Assembly: GCA_964345075.1 (NCBI GenBank)
Contig: CAYFPS010000002.1
Coordinates: 62,001-126,000 of the forward strand
Direction of reading: 5' to 3'
Length of the DNA stretch: 64,000 nt
DNA from: CAYFPS01 sp964345075
GTDB lineage: Bacteria; CAIWAD01
A program made the translations under genes and the position numbers. Positions 17,483 to 27,174 of the stretch are shown in pieces (position 1 is the stretch's first letter; each line of letters opens with the position of its first letter). The notes beneath the pieces are model-generated. The model saw only the letters and a list, made by a program, of their open reading frames with translations. It ran no database searches and was not told the DNA's origin.

Positions 17483-18715
17483 ATGGCTACTCACTCGCTA
17501 AAAGCAAAACGATCCTTGCTGATTTTGTGCTGCCTGATCCTGACCACTTCACTGGCGCAGGCGGGCTTGCTGGATGGTGTTACCAAACGTGTTGGCAAAA
17601 AGCTCATCGACAAGATTGAAGACAAGGCCGTTGATGCCATTAGCAGCGAAATGGAAGACAAGGAAACAGGGAAAAACCCGAGGAGCCTTGCCGATTCCAC
17701 CGCCAGCGAAAACGCAGAACCACAGCTGACCGATGCGGCAGCACCTGGGGCAATGCTAAGCTGGTCCAAGTTCGATTTTCTACCTGGCGACAAGGTCATC
17801 TTTGAGGATGGGCCGTCTGCTGAAGAAGAGAACGGTGAGTTTCCATCACGCTGGGACTTGAAGAGCGGCAATGTCGAAATCGCAGAATTCAACCAGGAGA
17901 CCGTGATCTACTTTCTTGAAGGCAGTGAAATTGTCCCCTACCTGAAGCATTCTGAGAAAGCCTACCTGCCTGAGGTCTTCACCTTTGAATTCGATTGCTA
18001 CTTCGAGGCGGGTGTATACAATCAGGGCTACAAAATTTACCTGCATGACCAGAAGAATCAGCGACAAATTCAATCGGTGTCGGGTCCGATTCACATCTGG
18101 GCGAATGCTGTGGAGTTCAAGGATTCAGAGATGAACTACCCCGGCGAGGATCGAAGCAACCGACGTGATACACCCATCTGGCGACACATATCGATCGCGT
18201 ATACAAAGGGTAAAATCAAAGTCTACATGGACGACACGCGCCTGATCAACATTCCTCATCTGGATGGCACACCCATCGGGATTACTCTGGGGACTCGCGG
18301 CGAAGGATCCAGTCGCTTCGTCAAGAACCTGCGACTGGCCGAAGGAGGCGTGAAGTATTACGATCGTGTGTTACAAGACGGCAAGATTATCGTGACCGGA
18401 ATCAAGTTCGATGTGAACAAGTCCACACTGAAGCCGGAATCGATGGGGCCGATCAACGAAATCGCCGAACTGATGCAGAAGAATCCAGAACTGCGCTTTA
18501 GTGTTGAAGGTCACACAGACAGCAACGGGGAAGATGGATTCAACCAGAAGCTCTCAGAGGAACGGGCGCAGACTGTTGCGAAGACACTTGCAGGAATGGG
18601 CATCGCCAGCGATCGACTAAGCACAAAGGGCTGGGGCGAATCAAAACCAATGGATTCCAATGCCAGTGCCGAAGGACGCGCCAACAACCGCCGTGTTGAA
18701 TTCGTGAAGTTCTAG
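17483..18715 (+). CDS. OmpA-family outer-membrane/peptidoglycan-linking protein
   Basis: A 410-residue protein with a signal peptide (cleavage near SLAQA-G). A charged helical stretch follows, then a central concanavalin-like beta domain (about residues 90-290). The C-terminal OmpA domain has the peptidoglycan-binding signature FSVEGHTDSNG and ends ANNRRVEFVKF. It probably tethers the outer membrane to the cell wall. The middle domain may bind a glycan. Strong AAGGGGG before the ATG. It contains GTGATACA at 18165 and the variant GTGTTACA at 18368. Confidence 0.88.
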   Translation: MATHSLKAKRSLLILCCLILTTSLAQAGLLDGVTKRVGKKLIDKIEDKAVDAISSEMEDKETGKNPRSLADSTASENAEPQLTDAAAPGAMLSWSKFDFLPGDKVIFEDGPSAEEENGEFPSRWDLKSGNVEIAEFNQETVIYFLEGSEIVPYLKHSEKAYLPEVFTFEFDCYFEAGVYNQGYKIYLHDQKNQRQIQSVSGPIHIWANAVEFKDSEMNYPGEDRSNRRDTPIWRHISIAYTKGKIKVYMDDTRLINIPHLDGTPIGITLGTRGEGSSRFVKNLRLAEGGVKYYDRVLQDGKIIVTGIKFDVNKSTLKPESMGPINEIAELMQKNPELRFSVEGHTDSNGEDGFNQKLSEERAQTVAKTLAGMGIASDRLSTKGWGESKPMDSNASAEGRANNRRVEFVKF

Positions 18716-18736
18716 GGGCTGCCTGGCTCCAGCCAG

Positions 18737-19558
18737 TCAGCATCCGTCCTTTCTGGCTGGCTGGCCATTCGGACCTGGCAACATGAGCTCGATCATCTCC
18801 GGCAGCACCTGCTGCAGCTGTCCGGTTCCGCGACAGGCAGTGACTCTGCGCCCTGCTTTTGTGTAATAGTAAGGCAGTATCCGCAGTTCAGTGTAATCGC
18901 CGCGTTCGATCAGCTGAAAGTCAATAGCATAGCGAGGCTTGTTCGGGCTCGCGCAGTCACAGCTAACAAAGAGACCGTTTTCGTCCTCGAGATCCGCAGT
19001 GCTGATCCAGTCTTCTCCATAGGGCGAATCAATCAGCTCAACACCAACGACGCTAAAAGCAAAGTGCAGGGCATTCTGCAGATCCTGCCCGGTACAAGGG
19101 TAAAAGAAACTGCCTTGCGCAGGCTGGATGTAATCAGCAGGCAGACTTTCCACGAATGAAACGTATCCGGCAAAGAGGCTTTTATCAATAGGGCTGCTGG
19201 GGAGATCTTCATAGGAAAAGCGTTCCCACGGCCCCTGCTTCTCGACCCAGCCAGTGCGGTCTACTTCACCCGGGCACAAGACAGGCATACGATCCGGGCT
19301 CAAGTTGATATCAAAGTTCTGCTGAATAACATCCAGCTGCCTGGACCCGCTCTGCAACATGGAAAACCGACCGGGATCACCAGCAGGGTTCCGAGGCAGC
19401 AGCATCACCACATCTTCAACGAGAGTCGCATCGTTGCCCGTTGCATTACTGAAAAGCAAAAAGGGATGAACGGACATGATGGCCTCGTTTGCCTGTAGCG
19501 TCGAGAGCACACCCAGCAGGAACAAGGACAAAAGGGCATTGGCGGCGGCATTTTTCAT
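18737..19558 (-). CDS. Secreted protein of unknown function
   Basis: About 273 residues from the ATG at 19558, which has GGGAGAG upstream and opens a clean signal peptide ending LSTLQANEA. A longer frame to 19693 adds a sequence unlike a leader. The mature part has several Cys (VLCPG, FYPCTGQ, VSCDCAS, TACRG), which suggests disulfides and a periplasmic or extracellular location. No family was recognised. It faces the OmpA gene across 21 bases that contain CTGGCTCCAGCCAG, a weak hairpin. Confidence 0.55.
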   Translation of the reverse strand: MKNAAANALLSLFLLGVLSTLQANEAIMSVHPFLLFSNATGNDATLVEDVVMLLPRNPAGDPGRFSMLQSGSRQLDVIQQNFDINLSPDRMPVLCPGEVDRTGWVEKQGPWERFSYEDLPSSPIDKSLFAGYVSFVESLPADYIQPAQGSFFYPCTGQDLQNALHFAFSVVGVELIDSPYGEDWISTADLEDENGLFVSCDCASPNKPRYAIDFQLIERGDYTELRILPYYYTKAGRRVTACRGTGQLQQVLPEMIELMLPGPNGQPARKDGC

Positions 19559-19738
19559 GATATCTCTCCCGAAACAACAGAGTGCATACAGCTGCGAATG
19601 GTCACATTCAGTGCCATGAGTCAAAGCATGAATGAAATGTAGAAATGCCCAGAGCTGTGTGACAAGCTCAATCGTCCAGGGCCTGTCGCACATGATTCAC
19701 TGGCAGTTTCAGGAATGAAGACTCTTAGCAAGTTGCAA

Positions 19739-20359
19739 TCAGAATCCGCTACGATGAATCACCGCCGATTGCCTGTTCCATTCGTCCAGCTCAAGCCTCT
19801 CGCGACTGATGCTCGTTGTGGCATTGCTTTCGGTGATGTTCAGACGAATGGGAAGAAAGTTGCCCCATTCATGGCAGCGATTGTACCCATGTATCACGCT
19901 TCGAAACAGACTGCTTGCCCAACCGCTCTTCAGTTGATCGCCGAAGAATACCGGCATGTTTTCGTCCTTGATCAGACCCAGCCTGATCAGAAAGGAAGTA
20001 GCCGGCTTGCCATCGACAATGTCCGTTCTCATCCAGACTTCCCAGTCGTCGTACAAGGGTATGGGCAGAAAGAAGGATGCGTCAACTCTGTAGATGTTTC
20101 TGGCAACAAAGACCGTATCTCCAGCACTGCGATATCGAGCAAGCGCACGGTCTTCATGTTGTTTGATCAGCTGCATGAAGTCTGCTTGGACCTGCAGCGC
20201 TTCACGAATGGAGACCGCATGTACCGGATCAGGCAGGCTGCGTGTTACAACAGATAATCCAAGAAAAGTAGCTGCAGGATAAGCAAAGGCGAAGCTCAGT
20301 AGACTCCCAACGAAGAGAATCAGCGCAGTCAGCAGGGTCCACTTGATTCTGCGCTTCAT
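19739..20359 (-). CDS. Membrane-anchored protein of unknown function
   Basis: A 206-residue protein with a basic start (MKRRIK) and one hydrophobic segment (residues 7-28), followed by a soluble domain. It is probably inner-membrane anchored with a periplasmic domain. No family recognised. Its ATG directly abuts the TAA of the upstream GNAT gene (no spacing), which points to co-translation. It holds one TGTATCAC (19890-19897). Confidence 0.55.
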   Translation of the reverse strand: MKRRIKWTLLTALILFVGSLLSFAFAYPAATFLGLSVVTRSLPDPVHAVSIREALQVQADFMQLIKQHEDRALARYRSAGDTVFVARNIYRVDASFFLPIPLYDDWEVWMRTDIVDGKPATSFLIRLGLIKDENMPVFFGDQLKSGWASSLFRSVIHGYNRCHEWGNFLPIRLNITESNATTSISRERLELDEWNRQSAVIHRSGF

Positions 20360-20887
20360 TTATGGCTGGCTGTGATTCAACTGATAGACACTCACCGACT
20401 GTGACTTCCCCTGAAAGAGCATCTCCACATCATTCTTCCAGCTGAAGCCCGCCCGGGAAAGGCTTTGCCTTGAGGCCCTGTTTGCAAGGGCCGTATACGC
20501 CATGATCCTGCTCAAGCCGAATGCCTCAAAAGCCCAGTCGCAAGCAAGCCTGATTGCCTGCCCTGCATAGCCTCTCCGCTGCCAGGCATTTACAATGGCA
20601 AAGCCGATCTCCACATCACCATGAAAGGGGCTAAGACCAACATGCCCGATATATTCACCACTGGATTCCAGCTTGATAGCAAAAACACAGGGAACAATGC
20701 GGGGGTCACCAGGCTCTTCAAACTGCCCATGAAGATAGACAAGTGCGGTTTTGGCCGCTTCCACACTGGTATAGAGCTGATTGGGCAGCCACTGCCGGTA
20801 GTCTGGTTCAAGGCTGTGCCGGTAAACCTCTACGGCATCTTCGGGGGAAATGGCATCTAACCGAAGATCCCCTTGCTGCAGGCGCAT
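20360..20887 (-). CDS. RimJ/RimL-type GNAT acetyltransferase
   Basis: About 175 residues from the ATG at 20887, chosen because AAGGAA lies about eight bases upstream. The fold matches the Acetyltransf_3 family: LRLDAISPEDA at the start, EIGFAIVNAWQRRGYAGQAI for strand 4 and the acetyl-CoA loop, and the LANRASRQSLSRAGF helix near the end. Targets may be ribosomal protein N-termini or small amines. It follows folC closely and immediately precedes an unknown membrane protein. Confidence 0.8.
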   Translation of the reverse strand: MRLQQGDLRLDAISPEDAVEVYRHSLEPDYRQWLPNQLYTSVEAAKTALVYLHGQFEEPGDPRIVPCVFAIKLESSGEYIGHVGLSPFHGDVEIGFAIVNAWQRRGYAGQAIRLACDWAFEAFGLSRIMAYTALANRASRQSLSRAGFSWKNDVEMLFQGKSQSVSVYQLNHSQP

Positions 20888-20932
20888 ACCGTCAATTTCC
20901 TTTAAACAATGAAACACGTCGTGATTCGAGGC

Positions 20933-22186
20933 CTATAGCCCGGGCGGCAGGCGATCAGCTCCAAGCCAGCGCGCAGCAATCAAAAAACTGCCAGTCACCA
21001 ACAATCCACGGTCCGCTCCTGCTGCCCATGTATCACGAAAGTCATTCAGCTCAGTATCATCCAGATAGTCGATGGAAATGCCGGAAGCCTTGCTGGCAGC
21101 TTCCCATTCGGCCCTGCCAGCTGCGCGGCCATGCGCTTCAGGCAGCCAGACTCGCAGCTCCCCCCCCAGGGAAGAGAGCGCGCGCAGGTTTCCCGCCAGA
21201 TCCTTTTCACGCATGCCCGTCAACAGAACATCAAAGCTGGTATGCGGATAGAGCGCATGCAGATCTTCAACAACAAAGGCAAGCGCGGCAGGATTATGCG
21301 CCGTGTCCAGTACAAGAGGTGGCTTATCATGGAGAAGCTGGCAACGGCCGGGCCATGTATCACGACAAGGTTGCAGGTTCACACCGTGGCCCCGCGGCTT
21401 CTCTGCTTCTATCAGCTCAAATGCCTGCAAAGCAAGCCGGGCAGAGCGAGTCCAGCCCAGACTGGCAACAGGCAAGCTGATGGTCGACCCATGCCTTCCC
21501 TGAATCACTGGCTCGCGGCCGCCTCTAACATCTGCGGCGATCAGCTCGACCTTTCGTTCTCTGCACACTTCAGCAACAGCATCCGTGATCTCTCGGTCTT
21601 CAACGGCTGAAAGCAGCCGGCTGCCGGAATCGGCTACATGAGCCTTGTCACGGGCAAGATCCAGCAGTGTGGGACCCAGAATCTCCATGTGGTCGGCACT
21701 AATGCTGCTAAGGATGCCCAGTTCAGCAGGCACAACCGCAGTTGCGTCAAAACGGGCTCCCAGACCGCATTCCAGCACGGCAATCTCGACACCTGTATCA
21801 CGAAAGAGCAGCAGCGCAAGTGCCGTCAAGGTTTCAAAGTAGGAGCTCTCAAGCTTGCGCACGTGTGCTTCAAGTTGGGCCCACGCCCGGCCCAGTTGAT
21901 CCTCATCGGGCGTGATGCCATTCACGCGAATGCGCTCGCCTGGATGTAACACATGTGGACTTGTATACAGGCCGGTCCGCAAGCCGCTTGCCTCAAGCAG
22001 TCCGGCAAGCAGAAAAGCTGTGGTTCCCTTGCCGTTACTGCCGGAAACTCGAACTGCGCGAAAGGCGCGTTCTGGATGATCAAGCCGGTCCAGCAGGGCA
22101 TGCATGCGCTCGAGTCCGGGCTTTATGCCAAAGCGCACCAGCGAGTCGATTTCCTGCCAGATCTTGTTCCAGCTTTCTTCAGCCAT
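20933..22186 (-). CDS. folC: Dihydrofolate synthase/folylpolyglutamate synthase
   Basis: A 417-residue Mur-ligase-fold enzyme that joins glutamate to dihydropteroate and extends folate. The ATP loop SGSNGKGTT is at residues 48-56. ISADHMEILG and TLLDLARDKAH form the substrate and metal region, and the C-terminal domain has VLDTAHNPAA. It sits three bases downstream of the amidase gene and probably belongs to the transcript beginning at nuoA. Three copies of the octamer each encode Arg-Asp-Thr here (21029, 21356, 21794). Confidence 0.92.
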   Translation of the reverse strand: MAEESWNKIWQEIDSLVRFGIKPGLERMHALLDRLDHPERAFRAVRVSGSNGKGTTAFLLAGLLEASGLRTGLYTSPHVLHPGERIRVNGITPDEDQLGRAWAQLEAHVRKLESSYFETLTALALLLFRDTGVEIAVLECGLGARFDATAVVPAELGILSSISADHMEILGPTLLDLARDKAHVADSGSRLLSAVEDREITDAVAEVCRERKVELIAADVRGGREPVIQGRHGSTISLPVASLGWTRSARLALQAFELIEAEKPRGHGVNLQPCRDTWPGRCQLLHDKPPLVLDTAHNPAALAFVVEDLHALYPHTSFDVLLTGMREKDLAGNLRALSSLGGELRVWLPEAHGRAAGRAEWEAASKASGISIDYLDDTELNDFRDTWAAGADRGLLVTGSFLIAARWLGADRLPPGL

Positions 22187-22189
22187 GAA

Positions 22190-23695
22190 TCAGGGTTCCA
22201 TCATTGCAGCATAAGCCACGATGGCGTCACACAGGGCTTGCGCGATTTTCGCCTGCCCTTCCGGCTTGCGCATCATTTTGTGATCGTTCTCATTGGTGAT
22301 GAAGCCACACTCGACCAGCACGGCAGGCATGCTGGCACCGATCAGCACCTGAAAGCCAGCCTGCAGCACCTGCCGGCGGCGCTTGTAAGCGACATCGCCA
22401 AGCTCTCCGGCCATTAGCACGGCCAGGTTGTGGCTGTCCCTGGCATAAACACTTTGCGCCATGCTCGCCATGATCCAGTCGCTACCGTCCATGGCAGCGC
22501 CGTGGTCTTCAAGGTCCAGCACAGAATTCTCACGCAGGGCAACACGGGAGGCACTTTCAAACTTGCCGGGCCTCAGCAGGTAGACCTCATAGCCACGGGC
22601 GCGTCTGTCCTGTGCTGCATTGATATGAAGTGATACAAAGAGATCGCCCTCTGCCTGATTGGCCAGCTGTGTTCTGCGTGACAGGGAAAGGAAGGTGTCT
22701 GTATCACGGGTCATTGTCACCTTGAGCCCGGGCATCGCCTTCTTCAGGCGCTTGCGCAGCTCCAAACCAATGGCCAGCACCATGTCCTTCTCGTAGCGTC
22801 CCCACGGTGATACAGCCCCGGGGTCCTTGCCGCCGTGCCCGGGATCGATTACCACATGTGTCAGCGGGCGGCGATTGCCCGCAGGCATCACAACCAGCTG
22901 CTGAACTTCCTTAAGGCTTTCGTCCAGCAGGGCAGCTCCGCGCCTGCGCAGGACAATCTGGATCTCACCCAGTGCGGGGACTTCTACAACTTCCAGCGCC
23001 TCGGCTTCAGGTCGTAGCTCAAAGTGTACCCGTGCCGCATCGCTTTCCTGACGAAAACCTGCGCTCTCGAAGAGGGCTTCTGGTAATGCTTTGAGCGCCG
23101 GGAACGTGTTCGCCACAAAGTGGCCCGCGGGGAGTGTCAGTGATACCTGTTCCGCTTCCAGGCTGGATTCGAAGATCGGAATCTCCCCCAGCCGCAGGCG
23201 AATCAGCTCTCCTCCTACCAGTGCTTCCCGCCAGATACCCGCCGGGACCTTTCCCAGAGCAAGCTCATCCTGTTGTCGATTCCAATCGCCCTGAATGATC
23301 CGTGATTCAAGCAGCAGTTCCAGCAATTCAAGGTCCACCAGCAAGCCGCCTGAATTTCGACGCGGAGCATGATTCAGAAGCAGCAGCTTCCCGTTCAGGC
23401 TGGCCAGGCGGCTGTCTTCAAAGAGCTCCAGACTGTGATCCGGACTACTCACACGCCAGTATCGCTCCTGGTGATACACGACAGGAGTTTGTAGTCGCAG
23501 CAGGTCTTCCAGCAGGAAGCTCCGCCCGCCTGCCGCCTCCCAGGTGGGAAGCACTGTTGGACCAGCAGGCGTATCCACCAGAATCTCCCGGCCAGGCTCC
23601 TGAGCAGAAAGAGAACTGCAAAACAGAAGCAGCAGGGCAAAGACAAAGGGGCAGCCCTTCGGCCGCCCCCACAGATGATTCAACGATTTGCTCAT
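22190..23695 (-). CDS. N-acetylmuramoyl-L-alanine amidase (Amidase_3)
   Basis: A 501-residue exported amidase with a signal peptide (ending SLSAQE) and a roughly 250-residue N-terminal region of the AMIN type. The zinc amidase domain begins at IDPGHGGKDPGAV near residue 282. Further ligands are visible in the EKDMVL Glu and SLHINA His, and the catalytic Glu in VLVECGFITNEND. It cleaves peptide stems from glycan strands, usually in division or envelope remodelling. The gene starts five bases after nuoI, an unusual partner. It contains five exact octamer copies (22630, 22700, 22807, 23471) or near ones (23140). Confidence 0.9.
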   Translation of the reverse strand: MSKSLNHLWGRPKGCPFVFALLLLFCSSLSAQEPGREILVDTPAGPTVLPTWEAAGGRSFLLEDLLRLQTPVVYHQERYWRVSSPDHSLELFEDSRLASLNGKLLLLNHAPRRNSGGLLVDLELLELLLESRIIQGDWNRQQDELALGKVPAGIWREALVGGELIRLRLGEIPIFESSLEAEQVSLTLPAGHFVANTFPALKALPEALFESAGFRQESDAARVHFELRPEAEALEVVEVPALGEIQIVLRRRGAALLDESLKEVQQLVVMPAGNRRPLTHVVIDPGHGGKDPGAVSPWGRYEKDMVLAIGLELRKRLKKAMPGLKVTMTRDTDTFLSLSRRTQLANQAEGDLFVSLHINAAQDRRARGYEVYLLRPGKFESASRVALRENSVLDLEDHGAAMDGSDWIMASMAQSVYARDSHNLAVLMAGELGDVAYKRRRQVLQAGFQVLIGASMPAVLVECGFITNENDHKMMRKPEGQAKIAQALCDAIVAYAAMMEP

Positions 23696-23700
23696 CCTGA

Positions 23701-24405
23701 TCAGCTGGCGGCCTTGACAGGATGTGGACCATCGGCTTGATTGCCGTGTCCTGCCTGCAGGCGCTTCAATTGCTCGTCGCGGTAGCTCAGGTCCACTGCG
23801 GCAGGTGTTACATGATCGAGATTACGGTACTTCAGGTGGGGCAGAACCTTGTCCATGTCTTTACCCTGGAACTCAGGACCCGTGCAGATGAGAGGCTTGG
23901 GATCCAACAGATCCGGCAGGCGGAGCACCAGATTCTCGCGACGATCCGTTGCAATCTCCATGATCTGGGTGTCCATGTAGATGGCGTCCTTGGGGCAGGC
24001 CTCCACACAGAAACCGCAGAAACAGCAGCGGTCCAGATCAATCCTGAATTCGGCCGGCGCCTTTTCCTCAGGGCTGACCGTGTGTTCCATTGGTGTAATG
24101 CTGATGCAAAAATCCGGGCAGGCGGTTTCGCAGAGCATACAGGCCGTGCACTTGGGGCGACCATTCTCATGCACCTTGATGCGATGCTTGCTGCGCAGAG
24201 TTCTGGGCAGGGGGCGCATCACTTCCGGGTACTGCACGGTAAAGGATCCCGGCTTGCCCTTCTTCATGCCAAAGGCATAAAGCGTGTGACGCCACATGTT
24301 GACGAAAAAGTGCTTGGCCGTAACCGCAAGCCCACCCAGAATGGCTGGATAATACAGCGATGTCTTGAAGGAATGTGTGCGGTCTACGTATACGAAGCGG
24401 CTCAT
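23701..24405 (-). CDS. nuoI: NADH-quinone oxidoreductase subunit I
   Basis: A 234-residue ferredoxin-like subunit that relays electrons towards quinone in complex I. Two [4Fe-4S] motifs are intact: CTACMLCETACP (residues 86-97) and CCFCGFCVEACP (127-138). The protein is longer than common NuoI because of a roughly 60-residue C-terminal tail. It is the last nuo gene of this run. No nuoJ-N follow; an amidase gene does. Confidence 0.95.
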   Translation of the reverse strand: MSRFVYVDRTHSFKTSLYYPAILGGLAVTAKHFFVNMWRHTLYAFGMKKGKPGSFTVQYPEVMRPLPRTLRSKHRIKVHENGRPKCTACMLCETACPDFCISITPMEHTVSPEEKAPAEFRIDLDRCCFCGFCVEACPKDAIYMDTQIMEIATDRRENLVLRLPDLLDPKPLICTGPEFQGKDMDKVLPHLKYRNLDHVTPAAVDLSYRDEQLKRLQAGHGNQADGPHPVKAAS

Positions 24406-24426
24406 GAGCCTTCCCTTCGGTCTGTG

Positions 24427-25506
24427 TTACAACACCATCACAATGGCCGTGATCACCAGGTTAAGCAGGGCAAGGGGCATCAGCTCCTTCCAGCCCAGCC
24501 TGAGCAGGTGATCGAAACGGAAGCGGGGCAGGGTCCAGCGGATCAGCAGCTGCAGCCAGCAGAAGAAAATGATCTTCAGAATGAAGCCGCCAATGCGCAT
24601 CGCCGCCACCAGCCAGGGAGCAAGATCCAGACGGAAGAGCTCGCCGAAGACGATGCCCGTGTCTGCTACCCAGGGCAGCTGCCAGCCACCAAAGAAGAGC
24701 GTCGAAATGATGGCGGAGAGCACCACGATCTCGATAAATTCGCCCAGCAGAAAGAGCGCGTACTTCGCGCCCGAATACTCGATGAAGTAGCCGATGATTT
24801 CGCTTTCGCCTTCAGGAATATCGAAGGGAACGCGCTTGGTTTCGGCAATGGCCGCAGGCAGGAAGATGAGGAAGGCCAGCAGCTGGGTGAAAATACCCCA
24901 CTTGGGAATGATGCCAAACCAGTACTCACCCTGATTGGCCACAATCTCCGGCAGGCGAACGCTCTCGTTTACCAGAATCACGCCAAGAATCGCCAGTCCG
25001 AGTACGATCTCGTAGCTGATCATCTGGCTGATTCCGCGCATGGCGCCGAACTGGGCATAGGTATTGTTGCTTGCCCAGCCCGCCAGCACCACCGTATACA
25101 CGCCCATGCTGCCAAAGGCCAGAATGTAAAGGATACCCACATTGAGATCGGCGAGCTGCAGCGTGAAGGTTGTATCACCAAAGTGCAGGGGCGGACCGAA
25201 AGGTATCACGGCAAAGGTAACCAGCGCGGCAAAGAGCCCGACAAAGGGAGCAATGTTGAAGAGAAAGCGATTGGCAAAGGGCGGAACCCAGTCTTCCTTG
25301 GAGAAGGACTTGATACCGTCCGCCAGAATATTGAAGAGACCGAGCGCGCGAAAGCCCAGAATGTCCGCGCGGTTGGCCCCCAGACGATCCTGCATCACGG
25401 CGCTCTGCTTGCGCTCCACCCAGGTGAGGATGGTGGCGATGGGCATGATCACCACAAAAAGGATCAGAACGATCTTGAGCAGTGCCATCAGAATCGGCAA
25501 CAGCAT
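24427..25506 (-). CDS. nuoH: NADH-quinone oxidoreductase subunit H
   Basis: A 359-residue, multi-spanning membrane subunit at the quinone site of complex I. Family motifs include WVERKQSAVMQDRLGANRA near the N-terminus, the GWASNNTYAQFGAMR segment and the PFDIPEGESEIIGY acidic loop. It lies between nuoG and nuoI with short gaps. A GTGTTACA variant (24424-24431) overlaps the region of its stop codon. Confidence 0.96.
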   Translation of the reverse strand: MLLPILMALLKIVLILFVVIMPIATILTWVERKQSAVMQDRLGANRADILGFRALGLFNILADGIKSFSKEDWVPPFANRFLFNIAPFVGLFAALVTFAVIPFGPPLHFGDTTFTLQLADLNVGILYILAFGSMGVYTVVLAGWASNNTYAQFGAMRGISQMISYEIVLGLAILGVILVNESVRLPEIVANQGEYWFGIIPKWGIFTQLLAFLIFLPAAIAETKRVPFDIPEGESEIIGYFIEYSGAKYALFLLGEFIEIVVLSAIISTLFFGGWQLPWVADTGIVFGELFRLDLAPWLVAAMRIGGFILKIIFFCWLQLLIRWTLPRFRFDHLLRLGWKELMPLALLNLVITAIVMVL

Positions 25507-25529
25507 GTTCAGCTCCTAAGCTTCGGCAC

Positions 25530-27158
25530 CTAGCGAGGTGCCGCCTCCTTGGACACCCGATTCACGGGCACCGGATTCGCGTCTGTCAGCTGCCGGAAGC
25601 CGGGCAGCTCCTCGGCCAGTTTGCGCTGAATGCCTTCCAGCGTATTGAAGCCGGGCTTGACGCCCAGTCGTCCGGCCAGATCAAGCAGCACGTCCACTTC
25701 CGCGCGCGCCGAAGCGATGGGCTCAAAGGCCTTGCCCAGCCGCTGCACACGTCCTTCGAAGTTGGTCATGGTGCCGGCTTCCTCGGCAAAGACGGCGACA
25801 GGCAGCTGCAGGTCGCTGCGGCCGTGCCAGTTTGTCTCGTGCGTTCCGAGCACAATCAGCAGCTTGAGCTTTTCAAGAAGCTCGTCGGCCCGCTCGCCCA
25901 GCAGCGTGGGAAGATCCCAGCGGAAGCAGATCAGGGCCTTGATACGACCATCGTCGATGGCATCAGCCAATTGACCTGCGGGAATCGAGCCCTTCTTCAA
26001 ACCGAGCAGCTCGCAGCCCTTGCGGTTAGGATGAAGGTCGGCCTTCATCAGCATCTCGTCTTCCTGACCCGCTGGATCAGCCTCAAGCGCGTAGTCGGCG
26101 TGTTGCAGTTTGAGACCCTTGAATAGAATCTCGCGGGCGGCCAAAAGGCTCTCATTGCTCTGGTCCGGACTGTAAAGCAGCGCGAGCTGTTCGGGATGGC
26201 GCTTGGCAAAGTCGCCCAGCAGGCGGGCAGCTTCAGCAAGGGCATCGTCCCAGCTGGTGGGCTGTGTATCACCCGAGCGCCTGACAAGCGGCTCGCTCAA
26301 GCGGCCGAAATCGACCTTGTCCGTATCGTAGCGGCCACGATCACACAGCCACCACTGATTGACATCCTGATTGAAGCGTGGCTTGTAACGAACCACGCGA
26401 CGACCGGACTCTTCATTCTTGTAGTCGTGCTTCAGGTCGAAGTGCAGTTCCATGTTGCAGCCGCGCGAGCAGCCAGTGCAGATGGTGTCCACCTTGTTCA
26501 GGAACCAGACGCGACGCTGAAAACGGAAGGTGCGGTCGGTCAGGGCACCCACCGGGCAGATGTCGACCACATTGCCCGAGTAGTCGTTGTCCAGCGTCTT
26601 GCCCTCGGCCAGATGCACAACATTGTGTGTGCCGCGCTCGGCCATGCCCAGTTCGCAAGTGCCCGTGACTTCCTCGGTGAAGCGAATACAGCGGGTACAC
26701 ATCACACAGCGCTCGGAGTCGAGCATCACATGCGGGCCGATCTCCTGCCGCTTGGGCTTGTGAACCTGCTCTGTATCACGCCGACTGCCTTCCTGAATAT
26801 TGCCCCAATCCATGTAATAGTCCTGCAGCTTGCACTCGCCGGCACAATCGCAGTAGGGGCAGTCAATCGGGTGATTCAGGAGCAGAAACTCCATCACACC
26901 CTGGCGTGTATCACGCACTTCGTCGGTGGCAGTACGAATGATCATGCCTTCCGCAACCGGCTCCACACAGGAGGCGGCAACACGGCTGCGGCCATTCATT
27001 TCGATTTCCACCATGCACATGCGGCAGTTACCGGCGACACTCAGGCCGGGGTGATAGCAGAAATGCGGCACCACCACGCCAACCTGCTTGCAGGCTTCGA
27101 TGATGCGCGTGCCGGCGGCTACTTCGATCTGCCGGCCGTCAATGGTCAGATTGGGCAT
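25530..27158 (-). CDS. nuoG: NADH-quinone oxidoreductase subunit G
   Basis: A 542-residue iron-sulfur subunit. The N-terminal [2Fe-2S] cysteines (CYHPGLSVAGNCRMC) and the His-Cys cluster region (HPIDCPYCDCAGEC) are present. So are the paired [4Fe-4S] motifs (CVMCTRC, VDICPVGA) and the molybdopterin-oxidoreductase-like CTGCSRGC to WLCDRGR. It is shorter than 800-900-residue NuoG proteins, as the C-terminal domain is reduced. GGAGG precedes the ATG. nuoE and nuoF, usually between nuoD and nuoG, are absent here. Three TGTATCAC copies encode RDT or GDT. Confidence 0.93.
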   Translation of the reverse strand: MPNLTIDGRQIEVAAGTRIIEACKQVGVVVPHFCYHPGLSVAGNCRMCMVEIEMNGRSRVAASCVEPVAEGMIIRTATDEVRDTRQGVMEFLLLNHPIDCPYCDCAGECKLQDYYMDWGNIQEGSRRDTEQVHKPKRQEIGPHVMLDSERCVMCTRCIRFTEEVTGTCELGMAERGTHNVVHLAEGKTLDNDYSGNVVDICPVGALTDRTFRFQRRVWFLNKVDTICTGCSRGCNMELHFDLKHDYKNEESGRRVVRYKPRFNQDVNQWWLCDRGRYDTDKVDFGRLSEPLVRRSGDTQPTSWDDALAEAARLLGDFAKRHPEQLALLYSPDQSNESLLAAREILFKGLKLQHADYALEADPAGQEDEMLMKADLHPNRKGCELLGLKKGSIPAGQLADAIDDGRIKALICFRWDLPTLLGERADELLEKLKLLIVLGTHETNWHGRSDLQLPVAVFAEEAGTMTNFEGRVQRLGKAFEPIASARAEVDVLLDLAGRLGVKPGFNTLEGIQRKLAEELPGFRQLTDANPVPVNRVSKEAAPR

Positions 27159-27174
27159 GCCCTTTATCCTCCGG

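Noticed and set aside
18716..18740. CTGGCTCCAGCCAG hairpin as a bidirectional terminator
   Set aside because: The loop is too short and no T run follows.
23722..25533. A 603-codon + strand frame opposite nuoI and nuoH
   Set aside because: Both genes opposite have unmistakable complex I motifs. The antisense translation is His/Gln-rich and shows no fold.
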